From NCBI RefSeq assembly GCF_001298105.1, contig NZ_LGJH01000139.1, positions 1-64,000 on the forward strand: a stretch of DNA of 64,000 bases, given 5' to 3'. Of this stretch, positions 9,189 through 17,871 are shown piece after piece (position 1 is the stretch's first letter; each line of letters begins with the position of its first letter). The notes under the pieces were generated by a model. That model had not been told where the DNA came from. It saw nothing but the letters and a program-made list of their open reading frames with translations, and ran no database searches. Origin of the DNA: Novosphingobium sp. ST904. GTDB lineage: Bacteria > Pseudomonadota > Alphaproteobacteria > Sphingomonadales > Sphingomonadaceae. The translations under genes were made by a program, and so were the position numbers.

Positions 9189-10400
9189 ATGAGCGAAGCC
9201 GATCTGGCACTGAAACCGGCTCCGGAAGGCGCCCAAGCCGCATCCTGGCCCTATGGTCCCATCTTCGATGCCGACGCGCATATCGATCCCCCCCACGACA
9301 TGTGGAAGGACTACCTTCCCGCGCGACTCAAGGACCGTGCGCCCTTCATCGAGCACGCCGACGACGGCGACTACATCTGCTTCGAAGGCAACCGCCGTCC
9401 CTTCATGATGATAAACAACCAGGCCGGGCGGGAAGGCAGGAACTTCAAGATGAAGGGCCGCCTCGCCGATCAGCGCAAGGTCTGGGAACCCACAACGCGG
9501 CTGGCCGACATGGACGCGGACGGCATGGGCGCCGCCCTGCTGTTCGGCGGCGGGCCGCTCGGCTCGTTCGACAACGAACTCTACGTCGCCAGCTACGAAG
9601 CCTATCAGAACTGGGTTCTGGACTTCTGCTCCGCCGCACCGGACCGGCTCTATCCGGTGGGCTACGTGCCGATGCGCGATGTCGGCGAAACCGTTGCCCA
9701 CGTTCGCCGCCTTGCGGCCAAGGGCTTTCGCGCCATCAACCTGCCTGCCTTCCCCCAGAACCCCGAAGCCTGGAACACCAGTTCCGGCGTCGCCGCGCTC
9801 AAACCGGGGCAGGTCTCCGCGCTTACCGGCGATCCGAAGGGAAGCCTGCAATATTACCAGCCGGAGTTCGATCGCCTCTGGTCAGCGATCTGCGATCACG
9901 ATCTCGTCGTCACGTTTCACCTGGGTGCCCGGGTGCCGCGCTTCGGTGAGAAGCAGTTCTTCCTGCCCGACATGCCGATGAGCAAGCTGGCCATGGCCGA
10001 ACCGCTCGGCATCCTGATCTACAACGGCGTGTTCGACCGTTTCCCATCCCTACGCATAGGCTCGATGGAAAGCGGTGTCGGCTGGTTCGCATGGTACGCC
10101 GAATACAACGACCGCACCTGGGAAAAGCAGCGTTTCTGGACGGAGTCCCCGCTCAAGAACCCGCCGAGCTGGTACATGGACCGCAACGTCTACGGTTCCT
10201 TCATCCAGGACCGCGCCGGTATTCTGAACCGGGACCTGCCGGGTGGCCGCAACATCATGTGGTCATCGGACTATCCGCACTCGGAAACCACCTTCCCCCG
10301 CTCGCGCGAGGTTATCCTGCGTGACTTCGAGGGCGTGCCGGAGGCGGATGTACGGGCGATCATCCATGACAATTGCCGGCGGATGTTGGGGCTGACGTAA
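9189..10400 (+). CDS. Amidohydrolase family 2 metal-dependent hydrolase/decarboxylase
   Basis: A 403-residue TIM-barrel protein of the amidohydrolase-2 family, which includes ACMSD-type decarboxylases and many hydrolases of aromatic and alicyclic ring-cleavage products. The first metal site reads DADAHIDPP (D-x-x-x-H variant of HxH, about residues 27-35). A central strand carries TFHLGARVPRF, and the C-terminal strand motif WSSDYPHSETTFP supplies the metal-binding Asp. ATG 9189 follows GGGAG. An in-frame TTG at 9165 would overlap the operator box and is not favoured. The gene is followed by a hairpin terminator and has its own IclR-type boxes, so it is a separate unit of the cluster. Confidence 0.9.
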   Translation: MSEADLALKPAPEGAQAASWPYGPIFDADAHIDPPHDMWKDYLPARLKDRAPFIEHADDGDYICFEGNRRPFMMINNQAGREGRNFKMKGRLADQRKVWEPTTRLADMDADGMGAALLFGGGPLGSFDNELYVASYEAYQNWVLDFCSAAPDRLYPVGYVPMRDVGETVAHVRRLAAKGFRAINLPAFPQNPEAWNTSSGVAALKPGQVSALTGDPKGSLQYYQPEFDRLWSAICDHDLVVTFHLGARVPRFGEKQFFLPDMPMSKLAMAEPLGILIYNGVFDRFPSLRIGSMESGVGWFAWYAEYNDRTWEKQRFWTESPLKNPPSWYMDRNVYGSFIQDRAGILNRDLPGGRNIMWSSDYPHSETTFPRSREVILRDFEGVPEADVRAIIHDNCRRMLGLT

Positions 10401-10414
10401 CGAAATGCAGGGGC

Positions 10415-10441
10415 GGGGAGCGCAGCGGGCGCTCCCCCTTC
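10415..10441 (+). terminator. Hairpin terminator between convergent amidohydrolase and kinase genes
   Basis: GGGGAGCGC (10415-10423) pairs with GCGCTCCCC (10429-10437) around a 5-base loop; only a short CTT follows. It lies between two convergent genes and could serve both. Confidence 0.6.
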
Positions 10442-10451
10442 GCCAGCGCCC

Positions 10452-11501
10452 TCACCCCACTTTCAATCTCGCCGCCATCGCCGCAGCATCCATCATCGGC
10501 GAACCGCGCAGATGGCCAAGCCGGATACCCGTGCACGTCATCTTGAACTTCGCAAAGTCCTCATACCATTCAAGGTCGGCGGCAGACTTTCCGGTCAGTT
10601 CCTCCCACAGCGCAACTGTTTCCTCACGGCTGCCCATGCCTTCCAGCGGAGCCCCGTGGACCGAGCGCGGACCATGCATCGTTTCCGCCAGGACGCAGAA
10701 CCACGCGAGGTCATGAAGAGCCCCGCCAAGCGAGGGCTGTTCCCAGTCCATCACCGCCACCACGTCGAAATCCGTATCGAACATCATGTTGCCGATCCGC
10801 GCATCGCCCCAGACGAGCCCCTCGGGCTGATTATCCGGCCAGAGCGAGCGAAGGCGCGCCAGCGCCGCGTCGAGCACGGGCAGCGGCTCGACCTGTTGCA
10901 ACCAGCGCGCGAAGCGATTGTACTTGGCCCATTCCTGATCGAGCCCGCGCGGCGCGTCCGGCTGCCCGGCAAGGAAATCGAGAGAGCCGAGCGGAACCGC
11001 CTGCACCGCAGCGAGCTGCCCCACTGCATTGCGCCAGAGCACGCGGCGCTGCGCGGGGCTCGCATCCCGCAGCCACCCTTCACGGGCATAGGGCGGGACC
11101 GAAACCGGCACCCGCCCGACCTTCCTCTCCATCACGAAGAACGGATTGCCGAGCAGCGCCGCGTCGGGCTCGAACCAGAGCGGCCGGGCGACGCGAACCT
11201 GTCCGTCATCGGCCAGGACTTGCATGACCCGGTACTGCTCGTCGAACAGGTCGTCGGGAAAGACCGTGAAAGCGCGCGGCTTGATACGGACCACGCAGCC
11301 CTGCCGGCGTTCGGCACCCTGTTCGCGCCAGCAGGCATCGAACAGGACCGTCTCATGGCTTTGCCCGGCCCCGCGCGGATAGGCGACATCGCGGATTTCG
11401 ACATCTGCCGCCTGCGGCATGCGCGCACCGAGCCAGCGCGCGAGCGTCACCGCCAGTTGTTCGAGATTCCGGGTCTCCGGCGCGACGATCACGTCCGACA
11501 T
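10452..11501 (-). CDS. APH-fold phosphotransferase (ACAD10/11-kinase-like)
   Basis: A 349-residue kinase-fold protein. The catalytic loop is LVWGDARIGNMMF, where the usual His of HGD is Trp, a variant I recall from this family in actinobacteria and sphingomonads. The metal motif VMDWEQ is intact, and FFVMERKVGRVP is the adenine-pocket region. The fold matches the N-terminal kinase domain of ACAD10/ACAD11, which phosphorylates 4-hydroxyacyl-CoA before dehydration; that function here is inference. It is the second APH-fold gene of the cluster and has its own IclR-type boxes upstream at 11533-11566. Confidence 0.87.
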   Translation of the reverse strand: MSDVIVAPETRNLEQLAVTLARWLGARMPQAADVEIRDVAYPRGAGQSHETVLFDACWREQGAERRQGCVVRIKPRAFTVFPDDLFDEQYRVMQVLADDGQVRVARPLWFEPDAALLGNPFFVMERKVGRVPVSVPPYAREGWLRDASPAQRRVLWRNAVGQLAAVQAVPLGSLDFLAGQPDAPRGLDQEWAKYNRFARWLQQVEPLPVLDAALARLRSLWPDNQPEGLVWGDARIGNMMFDTDFDVVAVMDWEQPSLGGALHDLAWFCVLAETMHGPRSVHGAPLEGMGSREETVALWEELTGKSAADLEWYEDFAKFKMTCTGIRLGHLRGSPMMDAAAMAARLKVG

Positions 11502-11532
11502 CCAGTCCTACTCCCACCTGCATTCACGATTG

Positions 11533-11566
11533 TTCGATATCGCGAATTTATTTTCGGTATTTGTAA
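11533..11566. promoter_or_regulatory. Putative IclR double operator before the second kinase
   Basis: TTCGATATCGCGAA (11533-11546) is a TTCG-N6-CGAA palindrome. A second box TTCGGTATTTGTAA starts exactly 20 bases further on, at 11553. Both are upstream of the minus-strand kinase whose ATG is at 11501. Confidence 0.65.
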
Positions 11567-11633
11567 GATGCCGCACGGATGCGGTCAAGCGAGGCGAGCC
11601 TCGCCTGAAAGGAAAGCCGCGTGAAGCGGGGTG

Positions 11634-12470
11634 TCAGTCGGTTTCGGGATGTCCGACCAGGAAGCGCGAAATGCGGGTGCAGGCTTCGGCGAGCGCATCG
11701 CCCGCCCTGCGGATTTCCACACCGGTCATGGGGCCGTTGAATCCGGCCAGCACCAGCGAGATCGAGACCTTGTCCCTCGCTTCGTAGATCGGCGCCATGA
11801 TCGCCATCAACGGATAATTGCGCGCATCGTCCAAAGCGGTTTCAGGCAGGACTGGCGGATCTTCCAGGTTGGTGACGATCGCGTTTTCGCCCGGGATACT
11901 GTCCGGCCGGCGGGTCAGCGCGATGAAGCCGTGCTCGCGCACGAAGGCCATGCCGCCGGCCAGTTGCTCGATCTGCTCGGCCGTGGGGGACGGGTTTATC
12001 CGTGCCTGGGCGGCGTCCGCATCACGCGGGCTGCGCGCGTAGAACGCCGTTGCCTGCACCCAGCGCAGCGGCATCCGCGTACCCAGCGGAACCGGATATC
12101 CCACATGGCTCACCGATGCAGCACGCTCGCGCAAGTGGATCACATCGCCTTCGAGGAAATAGGCGCCGCAGACGACATCGAAATCGTCCGCCAGCTTGCG
12201 CATCTCCGGCTGGGCGACCTGTAGCGGCGAGAAATGCTCGGCGGCGGTACGGCCGATCGCCGCCAGCGCCGGGCCCAGCACGTAAGTCTTGTCGCTGGTA
12301 CGATAGAGGTAGCCCACGTCGACAAGGCCGGTCAGCAAGGCGTGACAGGTCGCGCGGCTGAGCTTGAGCGCGCGGACGAGATCGGTCAGCGCGAAGGCCT
12401 GCCCCGGATGGTCGGCGATGAAATTCAGGATGGCGGCCATGCGGGCGACGCCGGGAGAGGAACGCGACAT
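11634..12470 (-). CDS. IclR family transcriptional regulator
   Basis: A 278-residue regulator. The N-terminal winged helix-turn-helix is clear (GVARMAAILNFIADHPGQ then LTDLVRALKLSRATCHALL), followed by the IclR effector-binding domain (CGAYFLEGDVIHLRERA...GTRMPLRW...). IclR proteins bind short palindromes as dimers of dimers and usually sense an intermediate of the pathway they control. The start at ATG 12470-12468 gives the normal short leader; a GTG 42 bases upstream would place the operator box inside the gene. A TTCG-N6-CGAA box lies 8 bases before this ATG, which suggests autoregulation. It sits centrally among genes whose promoters carry the same box. Confidence 0.92.
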   Translation of the reverse strand: MSRSSPGVARMAAILNFIADHPGQAFALTDLVRALKLSRATCHALLTGLVDVGYLYRTSDKTYVLGPALAAIGRTAAEHFSPLQVAQPEMRKLADDFDVVCGAYFLEGDVIHLRERAASVSHVGYPVPLGTRMPLRWVQATAFYARSPRDADAAQARINPSPTAEQIEQLAGGMAFVREHGFIALTRRPDSIPGENAIVTNLEDPPVLPETALDDARNYPLMAIMAPIYEARDKVSISLVLAGFNGPMTGVEIRRAGDALAEACTRISRFLVGHPETD

Positions 12471-12477
12471 GGGCACT

Positions 12478-12491
12478 TTCGCTATTTCGAA
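12478..12491. promoter_or_regulatory. Putative IclR autoregulatory box
   Basis: TTCGCTATTTCGAA is a TTCG-N6-CGAA palindrome ending 8 bases before the iclR start codon. No good second copy is visible at 20-base distance here, unlike the other sites. Confidence 0.55.
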
Positions 12492-12532
12492 TTCGTCGGG
12501 TATGCCCTGCACCGATCTTCGTCAATAGCGCC

Positions 12533-14086
12533 CTACCCCTGCCGCCGCAGCCGCTCCGCCACGACCCGCGCGATCTCCCGCCGGGCCACCTTGTTGGAAT
12601 GGAGCAGCGGCACGTCCTCACGCGCCATTTCCACCCAAGCACGGGGCACCTTGTAGCCGGAAAGGCTGGCGCGCATCCTTGCCTCGATGGCGGCAAAGTC
12701 CAGCACCGCCCCCTCGCGCGGGACCACCGCCGCCGCCAGCAGCGTGCCGCGCTCCCGGTCCGGCAGGCCGACGACATAGGCGCTGTGCACTCCGCCAAGC
12801 GCCTGAAGCTCCATCTCGACTTCGGCGGGAGAAACATTGGAGCCGGACACCTTTATCATGTCCCCGCCCCGCCCGACGAAATGAATGCGGCGCCCGTCGG
12901 CATGATCCTCGACCAGGCACATGTCCCCCGTGCGCAGGTAACCGTCGGCGGTATAGTGATCGGCGCGCTCTATCTTGTGCAGGGCTGGTGCAACCGCGAG
13001 CCCGCGCACCTGCATCTCGCCCACTTCGCCGTCACCTACGGAATTGCCCTCCTCATCGGCTATGCGGATGTCGTAGCCGGGGGCGAAATGGTCCATCGGC
13101 GCGCAGACGGGGCGGCCGGGCACGCGGAATTCATCCCCCCAGCCGTATGGCCCCAGCGTCTCGCTCATGCCGAGGCCCCACCAGGGTTGCGGCCCCCGGA
13201 TGCGTTCCAGATCCTCCTCGGCCAGTACGCTCCCCATGGCGAAGCGGCTGTTGCTCAGCGTGCGTTCGGTACAGACCGTTACCGCACCCACTTCCCAGTT
13301 CGGCACCAGCGAGAGCATCAGCCCGCCAACCCAGAACATCGGCAATTGCGCGGCGCGTTGCTCGCCCGCCTTGATTCCCAGCATTCCCGCCAGCCAATGG
13401 CCACGCGCCATGACCGCTCCATGGAGGTGGCGCACGCCCTTGGGCAGGGCCATCGATCCGGACGTGTAGATCTCGATCATCTGGTCGGTCGGATGGACTT
13501 CGCTCTCGACCGCCCTGAGCAGGTCTTCGCTCACGCCGGTCCCGGCCTCGATCAGCCAGGCCGTCGGCGCGATAGCCTCGTGAAGCCCCTCTCCATCGGA
13601 AACGATCCAGCGCAAATAGGGAATGCGGGGGATGAGCAGCGCCCCTGCCACCTGCCCATCCAGTTCGGGAACCGCCTCGGCCAACCGCGCCGCCATATCC
13701 TTGCCCAGCATCTCGCGCTGGACCACCAGGCCCTGCACGTCGGACTGGCGCAGCACGCGGACCAGTTCATTGGCGCGGATCATGGTGCTGATAGGCACGG
13801 CGATGGCGCCAATCCGCGCTATCGCGGCCAAGGTAACGGCAAATCCCGGTCCATTGCCGAATATGAAACCGACGCGCGTACCCTTGCCCACCCCGCGGGC
13901 GAGCAAACCCCTCGCAAGGGCCGCAGAATCGCGGTCAAGACCGGTGAACGTGGCGCTCTCGACACCGGACTCGGTTTCGAGGGTGATGGCGCATGTCCCG
14001 CCATGGACGCGCGCAGCCGACCGGATCAGTTCCGGGAAAGTGCGGGCCTTGCCCGGCGCATCTTCCGCGCACGCTTCGCTGGTCAC
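12533..14086 (-). CDS. AMP-dependent acyl-CoA synthetase/ligase
   Basis: A 517-residue adenylate-forming enzyme that would activate a carboxylic acid with ATP and CoA in the cytoplasm. The phosphate-binding motif IYTSGSMALPKG is at about residues 205-216 (Met where Thr is usual). GMSETLGPYG is the A5 motif, GYLRTGDM the A7 motif, GRGGDMIKVSGSNVSPAEVE the A8 hinge, and SNKVARREI holds the catalytic lysine near residue 497. The family covers fatty, aromatic and bile-acid-type substrates and the specificity cannot be read. A large dyad element that contains the cluster's TTC-N8-GAA pattern lies 100 bases upstream, so it probably belongs to the IclR regulon as the entry enzyme. Confidence 0.9.
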   Translation of the reverse strand: MTSEACAEDAPGKARTFPELIRSAARVHGGTCAITLETESGVESATFTGLDRDSAALARGLLARGVGKGTRVGFIFGNGPGFAVTLAAIARIGAIAVPISTMIRANELVRVLRQSDVQGLVVQREMLGKDMAARLAEAVPELDGQVAGALLIPRIPYLRWIVSDGEGLHEAIAPTAWLIEAGTGVSEDLLRAVESEVHPTDQMIEIYTSGSMALPKGVRHLHGAVMARGHWLAGMLGIKAGEQRAAQLPMFWVGGLMLSLVPNWEVGAVTVCTERTLSNSRFAMGSVLAEEDLERIRGPQPWWGLGMSETLGPYGWGDEFRVPGRPVCAPMDHFAPGYDIRIADEEGNSVGDGEVGEMQVRGLAVAPALHKIERADHYTADGYLRTGDMCLVEDHADGRRIHFVGRGGDMIKVSGSNVSPAEVEMELQALGGVHSAYVVGLPDRERGTLLAAAVVPREGAVLDFAAIEARMRASLSGYKVPRAWVEMAREDVPLLHSNKVARREIARVVAERLRRQG

Positions 14087-14188
14087 TGCCCGATCATCCT
14101 CTCGCTGGGGTCATGCCCTGTCGAAAGCGATCCTGCGGCTTGCGGCAGGGCTGGGCAAGTTTCCGGCACAGGGCATCGCCCCTGCGTC

Positions 14189-14225
14189 ATTCCCTATATG
14201 AGAACATACGTTCACTATAGGGAAT
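14189..14225. promoter_or_regulatory. Nested palindrome upstream of the acyl-CoA ligase
   Basis: Perfect 10-base arms ATTCCCTATA (14189-14198) and TATAGGGAAT (14216-14225) enclose an inner GAAC-ATAC-GTTC palindrome. The right half contains TTCACTATAGGGAA (14211-14224), which fits the TTC-N8-GAA pattern of the IclR boxes; the left half contains a looser copy about 20 bases away. It lies between the stop of the ScfR-type regulator (14228) and the ligase ATG (14086). Confidence 0.55.
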
Positions 14226-14227
14226 TG

Positions 14228-15624
14228 TCAGCTTTCGGCAAAAGTATAGGGCTGCGCTGCGCGGCGGTAGTCGTCGGCCAGTACGTCCCGCCCGATCGGC
14301 GGCACCGAACGCGCGGCGCATTCCGCGCGCTGGCAGAGGCGGCAAGTCACCCCGATAGGCGTTCCCGCGACGGTCCCACCCTTCACACCTGCCGCATAGA
14401 CGAGCTTGTCCGCCTCGTCCGCCGCACAGGCAAGCGCCACGGCGCGTGTCACCCTGGAGCGGCCATATCGCCCCTCGCCAGATGTCACCGTGCGCGCGAT
14501 CGAGAAGAAGCGCTGGCCGTCCGGCAATTCGAGCCACTGGGTGCGTATCTCTCCCGGCCAGCGGAATACCTGATGTACCGACCACAGGGGGCAGCCGCCG
14601 CCATGCGCCGCGAAAGGGAAGCCTGCGCCGTCCAGCCGCTTTGAGACATTGCCGGCCTCATCCACGCGAAGGAAGAAGAACGGCACCCGTTCCTCTCCCG
14701 GCCGATGGAGTGTGGTCAGTCGGTGCGCGACCTGCTCGAAACTGGCACCGAACAGGGCGCCGAGCGCATCGATATCGTAACCGCGCGCCTCTGCGGCACG
14801 GGCGAACCGGCCGTAAGGCATGAGGATCGCCGCCGCCGCGTAACCGGCCAGCGCACGCCGCACGAGCGTGGCCGTCGTGGTCTGCGCAAAAGCCGCAGCG
14901 CGAACGACCGACACGATATCGCTGCGCATGGCGGTATGAGCGATATGCGTGGCGATCTGGAATGCCCGGCTGGAAGGGCCAAGCGTGTCGTCGATCAGGA
15001 GTTGCTGGTTATGACGTCGAACCGCCGCAGGGAATCGACCATGACATCCGGCGGCAGGAAGCGCACCCGCACGCCTTTTGCGCCCAGCCATGCCGCAGCC
15101 CCTCCCGCCTGCTCGATCTCGGCAGCCAACTCTTCGGCGCGAACATCCAGCGCATGAAAATAGTTGCGAGACTGGCCAAGGAAGCGCTGCGCTTCGCGAA
15201 CGGGCTCGCTTTCCTCCGCCGCCGGGCCGGATGCACGCTGCTCCGCCAGCGCCTGGCTTTCGCGGGAATAGGCGCCGTGCAGGCGCAGCAGCGCTTCGGA
15301 AATGCCGGGAAAACTCATCGCAAGGTCGGCGATCTCCAGCGGCGGCAGGTCAATATCCGCGAACAAGGGATCGCGCAGTACCTCGCCCACGCGGCGGGCG
15401 TAGTCCTCACCGTCGTCTCCGGCGATGTCGGCCATGTCGAGCCGGTAGGTCCGCGCAAGGCGCAGCAGCATGTCCGCCGTAACGGGCCGCTGGTTGCGTT
15501 CCAGCAGTGCGACGTAGCTGGGCGAAATCTCCAGATCGTCGGCCATGGCCTGCTGCGTCAGCCCCAGTTCGCGGCGCAGGCGGCGCAGTCGGGGACCGAG
15601 ATAAAGAGGGCGCGATTCAGCCAT
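14228..15624 (-). CDS. ScfR/RamB-type short-chain fatty-acid regulator (frame break near 15016)
   Basis: A regulator of about 465 residues: an N-terminal XRE helix-turn-helix (GPRLRRLRRELGLTQQAMADDLEISPS in parts, with LTQQAMADDL and SYVALLERNQRPVT), a central IrrE/ImmA-like region, and a C-terminal DUF2083 domain with the Cys cluster TCRLCQRAECAARS. RamB of Corynebacterium represses the glyoxylate-shunt genes, and the family is regularly found beside isocitrate lyase, as here (divergent aceA). The frame changes at about 15016; one extra C gives RRFDRHNQQLLIDD and joins both halves. The ATG at 15624 gives the usual MAES-RPLYLGPRLRRLRR start. Confidence 0.85.
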
Positions 15625-15651
15625 GACGGCAATCTTGTCATGACCACACAT

Positions 15652-15686
15652 CTTTACAAGGAATATCTGTAAAGTTTGACAACCGG
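15652..15686. promoter_or_regulatory. Putative ScfR/RamB operator in the aceA promoter
   Basis: CTTTACA (15652-15658) and TGTAAAG (15668-15674) form a perfect inverted repeat with a 9-base spacer in the divergent regulator-aceA promoter. The right arm runs on into TTTGACAACC. The stretch TGTAAAG...CAACC resembles the near-identical elements at 57141 and 61405 (about 15 of 19 bases). RamB sites in corynebacteria also contain an AAAGTTTGCAAA-like core. Confidence 0.5.
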
Positions 15687-15768
15687 ACTTCGCCGCGCGT
15701 TTCGCACTGCACAAATGCCGCCTAGCTCAAGGTCATCGCCCAAACACTTTCGACGGGGACTTTTGGCA

Positions 15769-17361
15769 GTGACCTACCAGAGCAAGATCAGCGAAGCCGG
15801 CCAGACCATCGGCACCGAGCCCACCTGGAACGGCATCGAACCGGAATCGGTCGCCCGCATGCGCCTGCAGAACCGCTTCCAGACCGGCCTCGACATCGCC
15901 CGCTACACCGCGCGCATCATGCGCGAGGACATGGCCGCCTATGACGCCGATCCTGCCCGCTACACCCAGTCGCTGGGTTGCTGGCACGGATTCATCGGCC
16001 AGCAGAAGATGATCTCCATCAAGAAGCACTTCGGCACGACCAAGGGCCGCTACCTCTACCTGTCGGGCTGGATGGTCGCGGCGCTGCGCAGCGAGTTCGG
16101 CCCCCTGCCCGACCAGTCGATGCACGAGAAGACATCGGTTCCGGCGCTGGTCGAGGAACTCTACACCTTCCTGCGCCAAGCCGATGCCCGCGAGCTTGGC
16201 ATGATGTTCCGTGATCTCGACAAGGCGCGAGACGCCGGAGACGAAGTCGAGGCCAAGCGGATCGAACATGCGATCGACAGCCACGAAACCCACGTCGTGC
16301 CGATCGTCGCCGATATCGATGCGGGCTTCGGCAATGCCGAGGCGACCTACCTGCTCGCCAGGAAGTTCATCGAGGCGGGCGCCTGCTGCATCCAGATCGA
16401 AAACCAGGTCTCGGACGAGAAGCAGTGCGGCCATCAGGACGGCAAGGTCACCGTTCCGCATGAGGACTTCATCGCGAAGATCCGCGCGGTTCGTTACGCC
16501 TTCATGGAACTGGGCGTGGACGAAGGCCTTATCGTGGCGCGCACCGACTCGCTTGGTGCAGGACTGACCAAGCAGATCGCCTTTACCCGCGAGGCAGGCG
16601 ACATCGGCGACCGGTACAACAGCTTCCTCGATTGCGAGGAGGTTTCGCCTGATACGCTTGGCCACGGCGAAGTCCTCATCAGCCGCGACGGCAAGTTGAT
16701 GAAGCCCCGGCGCCTGCCCAGCAATCTCTACCAGTTCCGCCCCGGGACCGGCGAAGACCGCTGCGTGCTCGACTGCATCGAATCCCTCAGGAACGGCGCG
16801 GATCTGCTGTGGATCGAAACCGAAAAGCCGCACATCGGGCAGATCGGCGGAATGGTCAGCCGCATCCGCGAGGTGATCCCGAATGCCAAGCTGGTCTACA
16901 ACAATTCGCCCAGCTTCAACTGGACCCTCAACTTCCGCCAGCAGGTCTACGATGCCTGGGAAGCGGAAGGGCGTGACACCGGCGCCTATGACCGGGCCAG
17001 GCTGATGAGCGTGGACTACGACGGCACCGAACTGGGCCAAGAAGCCGACGAGCGCATCCGCACCTTCCAGAAGGACGCGGCGCGTGAGGCGGGGATCTTC
17101 CACCACCTCATCACCCTGCCGACCTACCACACCGCCGCCCTGTCGACCGACAATCTGGCGAAGGAGTACTTCGGCGAGGCGGGCATGCTCGGCTACGTCA
17201 AGGGCGTGCAGCGTCAGGAGATCCGCCAGGGCATCGCCTGTGTGAAGCACCAGAACATGGCCGGCTCCGACATCGGCGACGACCACAAGGAATACTTCGC
17301 CGGCGAGGCCGCCCTCAAGGCCGGCGGCACGCACAACACGATGAACCAGTTCGCTGCCTGA
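15769..17361 (+). CDS. aceA: Isocitrate lyase
   Basis: A 530-residue enzyme of the glyoxylate shunt, cleaving isocitrate to glyoxylate and succinate so that acetyl-CoA can support growth. The catalytic loop EKQCGHQDGK is at about residues 216-225 and the metal/substrate motifs VADIDAGFGN, ARTDSLGA and YNNSPSFNW are intact. The length fits the 530-residue proteobacterial subtype. GTG 15769 is chosen because the encoded MTYQSKI start is what I expect for the subtype; a TTG two codons upstream is possible. It is divergent from its probable ScfR/RamB-type regulator and followed at 45 bases by a small conserved-looking gene. No malate synthase is in the window. Confidence 0.97.
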   Translation: MTYQSKISEAGQTIGTEPTWNGIEPESVARMRLQNRFQTGLDIARYTARIMREDMAAYDADPARYTQSLGCWHGFIGQQKMISIKKHFGTTKGRYLYLSGWMVAALRSEFGPLPDQSMHEKTSVPALVEELYTFLRQADARELGMMFRDLDKARDAGDEVEAKRIEHAIDSHETHVVPIVADIDAGFGNAEATYLLARKFIEAGACCIQIENQVSDEKQCGHQDGKVTVPHEDFIAKIRAVRYAFMELGVDEGLIVARTDSLGAGLTKQIAFTREAGDIGDRYNSFLDCEEVSPDTLGHGEVLISRDGKLMKPRRLPSNLYQFRPGTGEDRCVLDCIESLRNGADLLWIETEKPHIGQIGGMVSRIREVIPNAKLVYNNSPSFNWTLNFRQQVYDAWEAEGRDTGAYDRARLMSVDYDGTELGQEADERIRTFQKDAAREAGIFHHLITLPTYHTAALSTDNLAKEYFGEAGMLGYVKGVQRQEIRQGIACVKHQNMAGSDIGDDHKEYFAGEAALKAGGTHNTMNQFAA

Positions 17362-17405
17362 GGCAGCGGGGGAAGATCCCCGCATAGCAAGGAAAGGAAG
17401 GTACT

Positions 17406-17576
17406 ATGACCACCATGACCACCGAACCGGCCCGCGCCCGCGCGGTGCTTTCGAACCAGGACTTCAAGCTGCTTCAGGAAGCCGTGCTGTTCTACATGCG
17501 TGCACACGAGGACGATCCGGTCTCGTCGACTTATTCGAACCTCTACCACCGCCTCGGAACCGCGGGTCGGCGCTGA
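17406..17576 (+). CDS. Small hypothetical protein downstream of aceA
   Basis: A 56-codon gene starting MTTMTTEPARARAVLSNQDF, with AGGAAAGGAAGG upstream and 44 bases after the aceA stop. The middle, LLQEAVLFYMRAHEDDPVSS, looks like an amphipathic helix, and the end is YSNLYHRLGTAGRR. I do not recognise a domain. Position and ribosome binding site suggest it is cotranscribed with aceA and made. It ends before the hairpin at 17688. Confidence 0.65.
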   Translation: MTTMTTEPARARAVLSNQDFKLLQEAVLFYMRAHEDDPVSSTYSNLYHRLGTAGRR

Positions 17577-17687
17577 GCCAGTGAAATCCGCAAGGGAACG
17601 CCGGCATCGATAACGCCAGCGACCCGCGCGACCGGCCCCTCGGGACCGGATAACCACTCAAGCGTTTTCCTGGGGAGGAAAGCCAAG

Positions 17688-17720
17688 GCCCGTCGCACTC
17701 CGGTGCGGCGGGCTTCTCGT
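17688..17720 (+). terminator. Terminator of the aceA transcript
   Basis: GCCCGTCGCAC (17688-17698) pairs with GTGCGGCGGGC (17703-17713), one T-G wobble, loop TCCG, then TTCTCGTGT. The 295-base space 17577-17871 holds nothing else I can support except the promoter of the next gene. Confidence 0.65.
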
Positions 17721-17871
17721 GTCAGTTAACTTTATCTTCGAATGCGCTTCCCCATCGGCAACCAAATGCTCCGCCCTGCGTTGGCAGAAAAATTAACGTC
17801 TTGTGGCATAAGGTGATTTCAGCACAGGGGCTTGGTCGTTGGTTCTGGGAAATGCTGAGAAAGAATACGTG

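Noticed and set aside
5090..11501. The two APH-fold genes as aminoglycoside resistance determinants
   Set aside because: They lie in an acyl-CoA catabolic cluster with shared operator boxes and lack context of mobile resistance genes.
15733..17385. A 550-codon open frame antisense to isocitrate lyase
   Set aside because: It is a by-product of strong codon bias in aceA on the opposite strand; the translation has no recognisable domain, while aceA is complete.
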